From Lycorma delicatula (lineage: Eukaryota > Arthropoda > Insecta > Hemiptera > Fulgoridae), in the NCBI RefSeq assembly GCF_047948215.1, contig NC_134461.1, forward strand, positions 85,866,245-85,930,244: DNA of 64,000 nt, read 5' to 3'. Shown here in pieces: positions 31,718 to 43,642 of the stretch; positions within the stretch are counted from its first letter, which is position 1; each line of letters opens with the position of its first letter. The position numbers and the translations under genes are program-made. The notes below the pieces were generated by a model. The model saw only the letters and a list, made by a program, of their open reading frames with translations, was not told the origin of the DNA and made no database searches.

Positions 31718-32186
31718 AGAAGACTTCAAGCGTTCGATGTTCTCTAGAAAACTACACCTTGTTTTTAGAATGCAACGGTAAATATCACTGCCGCTTTTCC
31801 ATAAAAAAGAACATAAATTTAACATGTGTACAAGTAGAATACAACATTTTTCATGTCACCGGTAGGGTGTACGGCGTCACGAACGCCGTGCATAAAAGAA
31901 GTCTTAGACGGAAGTAATGATTTGGATCATGTAACATAGACAAATACAATCCCGTTATTAAATAATAACAGTAGAATGCATATTAACTTAAATACGATAA
32001 AAATAACTTTCATACAGACTAACTAAATCTTATTAAAAACAACAAAAAGATTAACTTTTACTTTTACTTATAATTATTGTTGTTCTACTAAAATTAAAAC
32101 TGTTAATGAATTGTTTTAATTTTAATTATTATACTAATACTTGCCATATACAATAAAAGTTAATTGTTTGTCTTTTTTTAGGGTTA

Positions 32187-32236
<50 letters not shown>

Positions 32237-33078
32237 AAATTTCAGTTTTAGCTGATTATTCTTGCTTTATGGAATGTAAAATGTACCACACCCTTTTACT
32301 CAGCTACATTTATTCTACGTTATTAAACAAGTCACTGGACGAGATCTTAATACACATATAGTGACTATAGACTAAAAACAAAATACACATACACACACCT
32401 TTTTTTACTTTAAAGGTATAAACATATAAAAGTATACTGAACCAGTTTGCCTTGTCTCTAGTTTGATTATTAACCTACATTCCGTTATGTGCAATAAGAT
32501 TATAAAGGAGAAATGACAAGATGTGGTGAAGTTAAAACTGAAGCTGAAATTTAACCTCTATCAACCTAATATTATGTATGTAATGATTTTTTTTTAATGT
32601 TTATATTAAATAAGAAGCTAAATTATGAAGAATAGGCCATGGTTATGAGTAATTACTATCTTTCATTTAATAACATAAATTTTTAAAAAGTTTTTTTAAT
32701 AATTGTTATTTATTGCGATATTAAATTAACTTTTGTTGTTTCATCAATAACTAATGTTTTATTGGGTTTTATGTAGATATAAAATAGCTATAGAATTTTA
32801 GGGTTGATTATATATTTCGTAAAATATTTAAGATTATACGTACATAATATTGAACGGTTATTTTCTTTTGGAAAGTATAAAATGTTGATCTCCATAAAAA
32901 GTTGAATAACTTTTTATTTTCCATTATATTATAAACCTATTTGAAAAAAAATTAAATTTAAACTTGAATATTTGTACAAGAAATATATGGATGCAGTAGA
33001 GAAAAAGACAGGCTTGTCCATTTGCTGGACTGAGTTTTATTAATTTTCTAAGGAAATAATGGTTTTGGTAGATAGAGA
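31718..33078. other. AT-rich stretch with a (TA)n tract
   Basis: Contains TA dinucleotides at 32195-32232. No gene or repeat family was otherwise supported. Confidence 0.5.
32195..32232. repeat. (TA)n microsatellite
   Basis: About 38 bp of TA dinucleotides. Confidence 0.9.
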
Positions 33079-33089
33079 ATTTATTCATC

Positions 33090-33244
33090 GTAATTTTTTT
33101 TAACCTCCAGGACCACCGTTAGATATTGCTTCAGATGATGACAATTTTTCTAGCCTGTGAATATGCCATGCCTGACCAGGATTCGAACCCGGGACCTCGG
33201 ATGAAAGGCCAAGATGCTAACACTCGCGCCACGGAGGCCGGCTT
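33090..33244 (-). mobile_element. SINE type A, full length, 11-bp target-site duplication
   Basis: ATTTATTCATC occurs at 33079-33089 and 33245-33255. On the minus strand: GCCGGCCTCCGTGGCGCGAG head, B box GGTTCGAATCC, then the 3' domain with CATCTGAAGCAATATC and CTGGAGGTTAAA and a short A-tail. Confidence 0.93.
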
Positions 33245-33771
33245 ATTTATTCATCTTGAAATAAGTAGACAACTATGAAATTTGTATTTATACATATTTT
33301 TTAGCATAACAAAGAATAATATCATCGGAAATACTGGTCTAATTGAAAACCTTTTTTTTTAAACTCGTAAAAAGTACTGAATACCTGTAAAAATGTTAAC
33401 ACATAAATATTTTTTTTTAACGTTTCAGTTAATTAATTAAACAAAACGTTATTTTAATATTTTTCTTTAATAATATGAATTATTAAGTAATATTTACTTA
33501 TATTCAAAAGCATAGGAGATACATCTTTAAATCCAAAAATTAATTACTAAATACGAAATTTTAGTTAAAAACAAGTGGCTGCATTGAACACAACTAAATT
33601 GTTTTTTTGAAATATTCTTTACTTGAGGGGTTAGTAAACCCAATTTATTTTTTGGGATTCTTTTGATGTTCTGGTCTGAAAATGAACTAGTATCTAAATG
33701 GAAATTATGCTACAAAAATTCACATCCGTATTTGATTTACAAATATATGGAATGTTTATAAATGATGGATT

Positions 33772-33859
33772 TTAAATGAAGAATTTTTTTAAATTCTTCA
33801 TTTAATATTAGTTATTAGTCATATATATTAGTTTAGGAGGATTTTTATCCTCCTAAACT
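33772..33859. repeat. Two adjacent strong hairpins
   Basis: TTAAATGAAGAATTT is mirrored as AAATTCTTCATTTAA around a 4-T loop (about 33772-33805). AGTTTAGGAGGAT at 33830-33842 is mirrored as ATCCTCCTAAACT at 33847-33859 around another 4-T loop. Arms are perfect in both. Confidence 0.85.
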
Positions 33860-35337
33860 TGTGAGTGGGGATAAATAATTGGCATTTACGATAAATGCTG
33901 TATCTCAGATATGATTTATCTTAGAAACCTAATTCTTTTAACCAAAATAAACAGGAAGTTCTGCTCTGATGTGTAGAGATAGTTTTTGTTTGCCTGTTTT
34001 CACTAAATCAAAAAAAAAAAATACTTTTTTACTAAAGTGATCAAAAATGATAACGTTTCCGTAATATTTTATTTAATTTCATGTGAATTATTTTAAGATA
34101 ACCTCTCTACACATTGCAGACCCAGAATTTATGTTCAATTTAAAAAAAATTCATCAAAATATCATGCATACAAGTTTAGTTATAACGTTCCTAGCGTTTT
34201 AAAATCTTGGAAAAAAGTTTACGGAAAATGTAAAAAAGATTTTTCGTATACAATTAATTGAGGAATTCAGGTCAACATTATGAATTTCTGATTTTTGAAA
34301 ATCAGATAACCGTATACTAACAATTTCTATGCTAATATCACCTGTACTTACATGAGAAGGGCCAGCCTTTGGTTCATTGTCTTGAATCTCAGGATCTACC
34401 AGCTCAACTATATTTTTTGCCAAACGTTTTTCGTTCGTAATTTGAATTTTTGATTTTTACATTTTGTTTTTGTGAAGTACTCGTTTTGTCGGTACCATAT
34501 TATAAATTTACTTTATACACTAATAAGCTAATCAAATAAAAATTGTAACAAAAAAAAGAAAAGCAAACGAATGTATACATAACCTACGACCAAATAAATA
34601 ACCTAAATACTACAATCACGTGTGAAGAATATTTTAAAAACTGAACCTTATTTATCCAAAATAACTACACAAGGTGAAATAAAAAACTGTAATTAATGAT
34701 ACTATGTAAATAATTTACGTCACAAATACAAAAGTATTTGTCGATATATTAAGCTGTAAACAAAAGTGGAAGACACAAACAAATAACAGTACTGCTCAAA
34801 GAATAGTGCTACTATCAGGTGGGAAAAAATTGTACTAAAATAAAAAAATACGATTTAATCCTAACTGCTTATCACTATTGAAACACGAAAAATAATTTAC
34901 AAAAATAGACAAATTTTTTGTTTAAAAACAAGAGATTTCATCTAGCAACAACCTAAAAAATATATATATATTTTTTTTAATATTTAGAGTTACAATATAG
35001 AAAAAATAATTATATCACCTTAAAAAGCAGATTTCAAAGAATAAATAAATGAAAAAAAAAATTATTCTTTTTTATTTAACATTTGGGTTGACTATCCCTT
35101 TATAATTTTCATGTATACCATAATATAATTTTATAAATGACGACTCAAACGTAAGATTTTGATAATAATTTTTTATAGCCAATTTTTACAACTTTTTACT
35201 ATTTTAAAAATGATAAAAAGTTACTTTTGATTAATTTTCTTATAGTAAATAAAAGCAGTACGAATATAAATAATTACAAATATGTTAAGTTTAAAAGGAT
35301 GTATCACGGGAGGGGGTTAAGGTAAGATTTTAGGCTC
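33860..35337. other. AT-rich stretch with one ambiguous open frame
   Basis: The minus-strand frame at 34199-34423 reads VELVDPEIQDNEPKAGPSH and then meets GTAAGT, a consensus splice donor, at about 34346-34351. It has no ATG start and no recognised domain; it could be the end of a decayed transposon exon. Nothing else was supported. Confidence 0.3.
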
Positions 35338-35665
35338 TAATTAGGTTATTTTATTTTTAAATAGATTAGTGTAATAGGAGAACACCAGTTACAGGTTGTT
35401 TGTCATACAATAAAAAAATCAACTCTGAAACTAAGCGCAAAATAAAAGGAAAAATACTAAGAAAAATCCTTTGGTATTTTCGGATTTGTTCGTTCTTGCT
35501 CAGTAGTTGATATTTACAAATAATATATAACAATTAGTAGATTGTAACCTAGCATCAGAATTTTATTTATTAACAAGAAAAAAGGTTTATTAATTAGACT
35601 GGCTTTTAAAAAGAATAATCAAATATTTTTACAACACATGAAAACATAATAGTTACAAATATTAT
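35338..35665 (+). repeat. Direct repeat of about 327 bp, copy 1
   Basis: Near-identical to 38228-38552, with roughly one difference per 20 bases by eye and the same orientation, 2.9 kb apart. It starts TAATTAGGTTATTTTATTTT and ends ACATAATAGTTACAA. It has no TG...CA termini and no ORF. Confidence 0.9.
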
Positions 35666-37265
35666 TCAGCAACAATTTTTCCAGCTTTTTTAGAATAATT
35701 TTTATGATTTAAAAATATTAATTCCAATCTATTAAAGTATTTTTTATTATTTAATTATAACTTTTTGAATTTCTGTTCAATATTTCATAAAGAGATAGAA
35801 ATTTAATTGATTAAAATGAGGAAAAATGTAATAAACCGAAATTATGAATTATCTACTGTTTTGTCAGATACTACTTTATATAATGATTTTTATTGTTGAA
35901 AAATTTCCTAAGTAATTAAATCCTTCGCTGCTGAGCTGAGATAGTTTTTATATAAGGCACTGTTTTAAAATAGAAAAGGCCCCATAAATTTATTTCTTTA
36001 CACTTTTTTTCCTAGTCTTTCTTACGTCTGTGATCATGTAAAGCAACTAAGGTATATGACGTACTAGTTAGAGTTGCTTTCTCTCAGAGTAATCATGTTC
36101 AATATACAAATAATTCCTTTGATGAACACTAAAAATGTACAACTTGGAGAGCTCAAGTTGTACATTTCACTCCTCGGTTTCCCAAATAACCATGACATGA
36201 AATGCCTGTTATTTTTAACGGAGAGTACGTAATTTTCGGAAGTGACTAATAATATATATCTGGTCATCTGCAACCGGTTACGTCATTTAATATAGGTCGC
36301 AAAAAATAAATAGATTTAGAAGGAAGCCTAGCCTCAAAAAACTTGTTAAATCTATTTATTAATCTTCTTTAATTTTGTTAATTAAAACACTAAATTCAAA
36401 TTCTACCGAGGTGAAGTAAACAATACATAAATGTTTCGGCTAAGAAAGAGGTTCAAAGGTGGCTTTGAAAAAACAGATATGATTATTATTATACAATATT
36501 ATTATAATACATATGGTTGAGTATTTTCCCTTCTTTCGAGAATTTCTTTCGAGATAGTTCCAACCAGGAATGGCATTTTTCATACACTAAAAAATTTAAC
36601 TACACAATTATAATAGGCTAGGAATACTTATATGAAACCCCGTACATTTTGGAAAAAAAAGCAACAGGAAACTACTTTATACTTCATTCCCCAGTAAACC
36701 TGGGCATGAAAGCTTGTATTTCTTAAAAATAACTATGTAACTTAGGAGAGTAGGTTGTCACTCAAATCAAGTTACTTACAACTTTTGTGGTTATATAACT
36801 TAACATACATAGAATATTAATATAATATGTATAAGTATATAGCAAGTAATCGAATTGTTTTAATCTATTAACAAGTTTTACTGGCTTTAATGACCTACTA
36901 TTTTTATTTGTGGTTAAGCATATTTTAAATATGTAAATGCTACAGAAAATTTCTTATAAGTCTGACGGGGATGAATTCTTTCAACAATTTTTTTATTAAG
37001 ATAATATTATAATCAGATTTCAATTTATTTAAATTTTATTTATATTTTTCCCTTCAAATTGGAATAAGTAGATTTCCATAAAATTAATCATAGAAGTTTA
37101 TAAAATGGGCTAACTGGAAACTGACATTATACCGGATTTTTTTTTTAAATGTTAAATTTAGATTACTGTATATAACAGAGTGGTGAGTGTTCCATAATTG
37201 AGGAACATTATGAAAAGTAAAAACTGATTTTACAAGTATGAGAAAGTTTATATATAAAAAAAAAA
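35666..37265. other. AT-rich stretch between direct repeats
   Basis: Holds a SINE A fragment at about 36548-36600 (CCAACCAGGAATGGCATTTT and TCATACACTA). Short frames near 36064-36273 and 37084-37423 show nothing recognisable. No primer-binding site, polypurine tract or pol frame was seen. Confidence 0.4.
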
Positions 37266-38027
37266 TTCCTTTCGGCACGCCGGTAGGCGGAAGTAGATTT
37301 CACCAGTGCTAAGTAGAGGGTAAAAAAGATTTCCACCTTAAAGTTAAGAAAAACTTCCAATTTATTCAATACGACTATGGTTACATGTGAAAAAAGTTTC
37401 ACATGTTTAGCATACAGTCCCATCTTACAATTACAACAAAACTTTGGTCATCCCATGCCGTAAGGGTTGGTCATATCAAAAATTGTTTTAGACAAAAGTT
37501 TAACGTAATTTTTAGAGGACTAACAACCACTTTAAATCGATTAGATAGTGAGCCTATTAAGGAAGGTATAATTCTTTTTTGTCTTCGAAACCCAATTTTT
37601 TCCACCCCCTAGGCCAATGGTGGGCGATACCAAAATCTTTACTTAGATAAGATTTGGGCTCTTATCCGAAGAATAGTAGGAACTTTAAACTAATTCGATA
37701 TTTTACTTAACCAGAAAGTTATAGTGATATTTTATTTTTTCGAAAAAGTCCTCCCACCACTATGGTCCGATTTTAGCCGTTAACAAACTCGTTTAATATT
37801 CTGGGACGAATTATTTTTAAGAAACAATTTTAAAGTGATTGGCGCAAAATTACGGCAGTTATCGTGTCCACATATATATATATATATATATATATACAAT
37901 TTTGAGCTAACGGTGTTTTTGGGGTCCGGAGGATGTGAAATGCGAAGATATGTAGAAATTTTCCGGAACTCGAATTATAGTACGGATTACAAATAGGTAG
38001 CTTTCTTATGAAGTAAACCTAGTTCTG
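37266..38027 (+). repeat. Unassigned repeat family of about 765 bp, copy 1
   Basis: Begins CCTTTCGGCACGCCGGTAGG. Landmarks shared with three other copies are GTAGATTTCACC, a short hairpin-like GTGAAAAAAGTTTCACATG, GGTCATCCC...CCGTAAGGGTTGGTC, TTAGAGGACTAAC, CCACCCCCTAGGCCAATGGT, and the 3' end GGTAGCTTTCTTATGAA. A (TA)n tract at 37871-37896 is a variable-length internal segment. Non-coding. Confidence 0.88.
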
Positions 38028-38227
38028 TTGTAAAAATAATTATTAATAACAATTACTAAAAACGATTCGGAAATGAATTATTGAGGGCAGTAGAAAGGTT
38101 AATATAATAACTAGAAAGGATCAATCAAGGAATAAGGATGATATTATCTAGGTCGATAGTAAAATAATTAGAAGGAAACTAACATAAATAATAGGTATTT
38201 GAGTTTAAAATTATAGTAAAGAAGTAA

Positions 38228-38552
38228 TAATTAGGTTATTTTATTTTTAAATAGATTAGTGTAATAGGAGAACACCAGTTACAGGTTATTTATCATACAA
38301 TAAAAAAATCAAACTTGAAACTAAGCGCAAAATAAAAGGAAAAATACTAAGAAAAATCCTTTGGTATTTGCGGATTTGTTGATTCATGCTCAGTAGTTGA
38401 TATTTGCAAATAATATATAACAATTAGTAGATTGTAACCTAGCATCAGAATTTTATTTATTAACAAGAAAAAGATTTTATTAATTAGACTCGCTTTTAAA
38501 AAGAATAATCAAATATTTTTACAACACATGAAAACATAATAGTTACAATATT
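38228..38552 (+). repeat. Direct repeat of about 327 bp, copy 2
   Basis: See copy 1 at 35338. Differences are scattered single substitutions, such as GGTTGTTTGTCA against GGTTATTTATCA. The 2.56 kb between the copies contains copy 1 of the 765-bp family. Confidence 0.9.
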
Positions 38553-39452
38553 ATAAATACTAATAAAATAAACATGGGCTTGATATTTTTGTAATATTCA
38601 ATAAACAAATTAATTGAGAATACGACATAAATTAATAATTAAAAAACTAAATAGATTTCATAAGAATATTTAACTCATTTTAAAAACAGATAGAAAATAT
38701 GTAATGCAGTTTTCGAAAATGGAATAACTATTTTCATTATATCTTCTCTAATATTTTCTTTTCTAATATATATGTTATAACATATAGCTAGAGTGTAGAC
38801 TGACTGGGTGTATGTAAAAATCTTACCACTAACAAACAACTACCATTAATAAAACAATATCATTGACGTCATATTATTGGTACTCACCATCAAAAATTAG
38901 CTACATATAACAATAGTATGATTAATTAATGTCTAAAATTACAAAAAATACAATTTTAAGTAAAATGAAAGATTTAATCAAATGCATAGCAACTGAAAAT
39001 AGTTATATTATAAAGGACATTAATAAACAACTAAATATCAATTTGATAATAATGTTATATATATATAAATGCAAAAATTTGAAGCGGGTTTGTTTTTCTG
39101 TTTGCAACGCGAGAACCAACTGACCGTTTGTTGTCCTAAGGAAGATTTTAAGCCATAGATCGATGCTTTTCCCCCTTAAGAGTTAAGATATTACATATAT
39201 TCATCGTAGAAAAAAAAAATTAATCCTTTTTATTCGTTTTATTTCTCTTACCATGGAAATAGAAATACAATGAAGTAAAATGGCTAATCTTTATTTCTTT
39301 AATGTTGTAAAATATTTCATGTTCTCACAACCAAGAGAATAACGAACACGTCGGATGTCCAGTTAGCGGAGCCCTCCGGCTAGACTGTCGGGAGAGCGAA
39401 GCGAGCCTTGACCAGGCTCGTAATAAAATAAACATACATAACTAAATAAGAC
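38553..39452. other. AT-rich stretch with possible transposon edges
   Basis: GC-richer phrases at 39085-39130 and 39350-39420 (GGAGAGCGAAGCGAGCC) read like the ends of mobile elements also hinted at near 28.3 kb, but no element could be delimited. Confidence 0.35.
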
Positions 39453-39815
39453 AAAAGATAGTTACTTTTTCGGCGAATATAACTAAAATAGCTATGTTAG
39501 AAGGGAAAGTGTAGTTATCATGTTAAAATAGATATCCGGTTTTTTGCAAATCTACGTTTTAGGATCAAACTGCAGTAGTTCAACTAGACCGAAAAACCAT
39601 ATGTATGTACTTGTGGATCAGACTGCTTTTGGCCTTATATCTCAGGATTTACCAAACCGATTTTCTTCAAATTAGGCTCAAATATTTCTATATACTGAGC
39701 GCTGATCATATTAATCTTTTTTAAAAATTCGTTAAGAGCTTGGAGGGGATATCGCGAAAAATCAAATTTCCAATTTCTTCAGACGCATTTTAGAGAAAAT
39801 CTCATTAAAGCAAAT
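39453..39815 (+). repeat. Interspersed repeat, copy 2 (first copy at 14.9 kb)
   Basis: Same family as 14925-15300. TTATATCTCAGGATTTACCA and ATTTTCTTCAAATTAGGCTC are the clearest shared blocks. Confidence 0.6.
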
Positions 39816-40039
39816 ATTTTACGTGGAATGCGAATATAAATAATCCAAAAACTTTATTTCGAAATATCAACCTCCACAACTTAAAATTGAAATATATTGT
39901 TCTACCATCCTTCGGTTAAATACTTTTCAAACATTTTTTGAAAATTTATACTTATACATTTTTACTTATATTATCCACATATTATTATACTTATATTATC
40001 TTTATATTTATATAACCATAAAGAAGTGTTTTTCTTTTT

Positions 40040-40140
40040 TTTTTAAATGGCCTCCGGGACCACCGTTATGTATTGCTTCAGAGGATGAGATGAAGTAACA
40101 ATTATTCACACGCTACAATTTTGTATCGTGTGAAAATGCT
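40040..40140 (-). mobile_element. SINE type A, 3' part, with inverted duplication
   Basis: On the minus strand CATCTCATCCTCTGAAGCAA...GGTCCCGGAGGCCATTT is the SINE A 3' domain. Where the body should continue, TTCACACGCTACAA at 40105-40118 faces TTGTATCGTGTGAA at 40121-40134, an inverted duplication of the body segment with one mismatch. The head is missing. Confidence 0.75.
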
Positions 40141-40359
40141 GAAAATGTTTTTTTGAGATTTTTTATTTTTCTTAATTTAGCCTTTACTGAAAGAGGTATT
40201 AGATTTAGAAAAAAAAAAACTTTACTTAAACAAATTTTTTATGCTTAACCTAAATATGAATATTTTTAGAAAAGATTTCTTAAAATTTATTCTTCCCTTC
40301 TAAATAAATATTGTTTTTTGACTCTATGTTAAATTCAGGAGGTACATATACTTCTGAAT

Positions 40360-40813
40360 GCTTATGTCTCTATAGTAAAGGTTTAGTAGAAAAAGTAAAA
40401 AAGAACCCATAGAAGAATCCTGCGGAAATTCTTCTCATCTAAAAAACCTAAAAAAGGCTGGAAAAACAACCCGATGAACAAATTGAAAAATTCTTCAAAA
40501 CAGTTAAAAGGAACAGACTCAAATTTTGAGGCTACCTTTATAGAATGGATAATAATAGATAAATAAAGAAAATATTCGATCGCTTAACAAATAAAAAAAG
40601 TTACTAAATTGGTTTGTAGAAACCTCTAAATATTTAAAAGAAAAACAAATAACCGTAGAAGATATTAAAAATAGAGAGGCAATGAAAAACATGAAAGGAT
40701 TCCAGAACAAATTTTCTTTAAAAAAAGGCAGAGTAAAATGGAAAATAAAGAGATAAATACTCAGAAAGAATGAAAAAAGAGTAGGAAGTGAGAAAAAAAA
40801 TAAAACTAAATGA
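40360..40813 (+). pseudogene. LINE reverse transcriptase, C-terminal tail remnant
   Basis: The AT-rich plus strand hides a frame-shifted protein. YLYRMDNNR (about 40535-40562), then IFDRLTNKKS and NWFVETSKYLKEKQ, ITVEDIKNREAMKNMKGFQN and a basic tail ending near 40813 fit the C-terminal tail of insect LINE pol proteins of the endonuclease-reverse transcriptase type, where an R-x-FYGH-hydrophobic-RM motif is followed by W...DL and a lysine-rich KWSEERK-like end. Stops lie between the segments. The hydrophobic antisense frame at 40519-40827 is its shadow. Confidence 0.6.
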
Positions 40814-41882
40814 TAATTGGTGCGCAAACTTTTAGTTGGTAAAATTTGAAATAATTATTTCGATGTTTATATTTATACATTATTTTTTCTAATCTAAATC
40901 GATAGCTAAATTATTAATAAATAAAATTGTATATTTATTAAAAATGTTAAATATCAATCATCAAATGATCGAAAAAATTGTTTTTTCCACAAAAAAAAAT
41001 AAAAAATAAGAAAAGATTAGAGATTAAATAATTCCAGATAACAAACTTTTATTGAGGAAAACACTTGCCCAATATTAAGTCTGATCCACTCATGGAATAA
41101 AACTTAAAATTAAGAATAAAGTTGATTTTTACACGTAAATAAACTCCGTAATAAAAAAAGATTAAATAAAAAGAAAAAAATTAAAATATCAATTTTATTA
41201 GAGCAAGGGATCGAATGAATAGAAAGGGAAAGAAAAAACCCTTTTTTTGTTATTAAATATAACATAAGTGGGTTTTTCCCAATTTTTATTTATTTACTGC
41301 AGAAAAATTAAATTTAAATGAATAACTGACTAAACTGTTATAGAATTAGTGATATTTGTGTCATATATAAAAACAAAAATTAAACAGTTTAATTCTATAA
41401 TTGCATTAGTTTATCTTGTTTTGCGATCTCTGCAGTTAAATCGTCTCTTTTTCACAATCCACAGACCCCACTTGATCCTTCATCAATTCTTCAGCGGGGT
41501 TTTGGCTAGACGCCAATTGTATCCGTGTTAAGGATGAGAGGAATTGTGGGGTTACAGCGTCCTTGGTATATGTATCTTAGTGGTGGGAGGGCGGCGTTGT
41601 TCAGAGGGACTCTTTGTTTTCTTATCTGGTGGAGTTAGAAAAAGTTCAAACGAGCGGTGATATGATTAACGGATAAAACTGATTTTCTTAATCGGATTTC
41701 TAATAAATACTAGTAATTAATTTGAAGTGAAAACACGAGCGATAACAATTAATTAAGCTAATTATAAATATGAAGCAAATACTTTTTAATATGAATTTCT
41801 GTTGCAAAGCAATTTACGGTTTAAATAATGATTAAATAAATATCATAAATAAATTATTAAAAATTATAAATCTACTTGGATA
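40814..41882. other. AT-rich stretch with a GC-richer patch
   Basis: 41440-41640 is GC-richer and may be a transposon remnant (reading VKDERNCG near 41527), but I could not place it. Otherwise nothing supported. Confidence 0.35.
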
Positions 41883-42105
41883 GATAGAACTTCAGTTACT
41901 TTTGTACGGATTTGAATGCTAGATCGTGGATACCTGTGTTCTTTGATGGTTGGATTTCAATTAACCACACATCTCAGGAATGTCTACCTGAGACAAAAGA
42001 CTACAACTAATTCTCATTCATATGTATCATCCTCATTCATTCTCTGAAGTAATAATATCTTAACAGTGGTTCCGGAGGGTAAACAGAAAAAGAGAGATTA
42101 AAATA
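41883..42105 (+). mobile_element. SINE type B, 5'-truncated
   Basis: Starts inside the body at CAGTTACTTTTGTACGGATT and ends with the 3' domain TTCTCTGAAGTAATAATATC...TCCGGAGGGTAAACAG and an A/G-rich tail. The head with the promoter boxes is missing. The 765-bp repeat follows almost directly. Confidence 0.85.
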
Positions 42106-42110
42106 AATGC

Positions 42111-42709
42111 AATTCCAGCAATACTTTGGTCATCCCTTACCGAAAGGGTTGTTCATATCAAAAATTGTTTCAGACAAAAGTTTTACGTAATGTTTAGAGG
42201 ACTAACGAACTCTTTAGACAGATTCGATACTGTGCTTATTAAGGAAGGTAAGAATTTTTTGCCTTCGAAACCCAATTTTTTTCACCCCCTGGCCAAGGGT
42301 TGGTGATCAAAAAACCTTATTTAGATAAGTTTTAGGCCCTTATCGAAAGAATTGTAGGAACTTTAAACGAATTCGATATTTTACTTAATAAGTAAGTTAT
42401 AGTAGTATTTTGTTTTTTTTTTCCAAAAAGCCCCATTTCCACCTGCATGGTCCGATTTTACCCATTAACAAACTCGAACGAAATTTTAGGTCGTTATATT
42501 TTATGTATCAATTTGAAAATGATTGGAGCAAAATTCCGACAGTTATCATGTCCACAAGAAACTGAAATAGTGTGTGTGTATATATATAAACTTTTAAACT
42601 GACGATGGTTTTGGGATCTGGGGGATATGAAACGCGAAGATAATTCGAAATTTTCCGGAGGTCAAGTCATGGTACCCATAACAATAGGTAGCTTTCTAAT
42701 GAAATCTAC
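42111..42709 (+). repeat. 765-bp repeat family, copy 2 (5'-truncated)
   Basis: Begins at the CAATTCCAGCAATACTTTGG point of the family, lacking the first roughly 160 bp. It ends with the best 3' hairpin: TAGGTAGCTTTC, loop TAAT, GAAATCTACCTA. Confidence 0.88.
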
Positions 42710-42712
42710 CTA

Positions 42713-42835
42713 AATGTTCCAAGAAGCGCCAAAACACAAGAACAACAAAGAGCTGAACTTTATCGATGACGAAGGAAAGAGATATCAGAAGGAATGAAAA
42801 GGTACTGGGCAGATAGAAAAACAGAAAAATAAACC
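42713..42835 (+). pseudogene. LINE pol, last codons
   Basis: Directly after the 765-bp repeat, MFQEAPKHKNNK in one frame and RRKEISEGMKRYWADRKTEK followed by a stop in another match the lysine- and arginine-rich end of the LINE pol type seen at 40.6 kb. It is a 3' scrap with a frame shift. Confidence 0.55.
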
Positions 42836-43642
42836 GCAAATAAATAAATTATCTAACGTATTCTAAGATCAACTATTCGGAAAAATACATCAGTAATATC
42901 ATGAAAAAAGTATATTTGTTAATATAAAAATGTTTAATTTAACTTAAATTTATTCAATAATTTTGTCTAATAACAAAAGAAATAATAAAGACAGTTAATA
43001 GTTTTGATTACTAATGTCTAATATATATTTTTTATTGTCTCGGTTTAATTTGCTGGCCACCTACTCCGAAATTCCCGCAATGGACTAATGAAGCCAAGAT
43101 CTGATAAATTTCGAGTTAGTCAACCTAAACGCAGTAGAGATAATGATGACCTTAATAGCTGACACAACTTAAAAAAAAAAAACAAAAATAAAAATGAAAA
43201 CAGGATACGTGTTAAATTAAATCCAAAATAAATAAATAAATATATTTTTAGTTATTTTTAGAAACGATTTGATTTTACAAGGTGAAGGTAACACGATGTG
43301 AATGTTGCACGTGTTTTTAATAAATATATAGATTCTGTATGTGTGTAGATATTCGTGAATAAATCTAATTATAAAAGATACTGATGATGATCATAATAAT
43401 AATAAAAACAGTTTATTTTTTTAAATAATCAAATACGTGATTTAAATAAATTAAGATATCATAAAGATAACATATTAACGAAACAAATATAGTAAACCAT
43501 TATTAATGTTAAGTAATTTAGTTATGTTGATTTTAAAGAATGACTATTGTGATATAAATCGATAAGATATAGAACGATCTACTTCTTAAGGTAATTAAAT
43601 TAGTTGATATCTACAATACGTTGAAAACCAATGTAAAAAAAT
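42836..43642. other. AT-rich stretch, nothing recognised
   Basis: No features supported. Confidence 0.4.

Noticed and set aside
33830..33859. Rho-independent terminator at the T-looped hairpins
   Set aside because: The DNA is eukaryotic in character and the T-run is in the loop, not after the stem.
35338..38552. LTR retrotransposon bounded by the 327-bp direct repeats
   Set aside because: No TG...CA termini, primer-binding site, polypurine tract, gag, protease or integrase was found in the 2.56 kb between them.
40519..40827. Minus-strand membrane-protein-like frame
   Set aside because: The Phe- and Leu-rich translation is the antisense of lysine-rich LINE tail codons on the plus strand.
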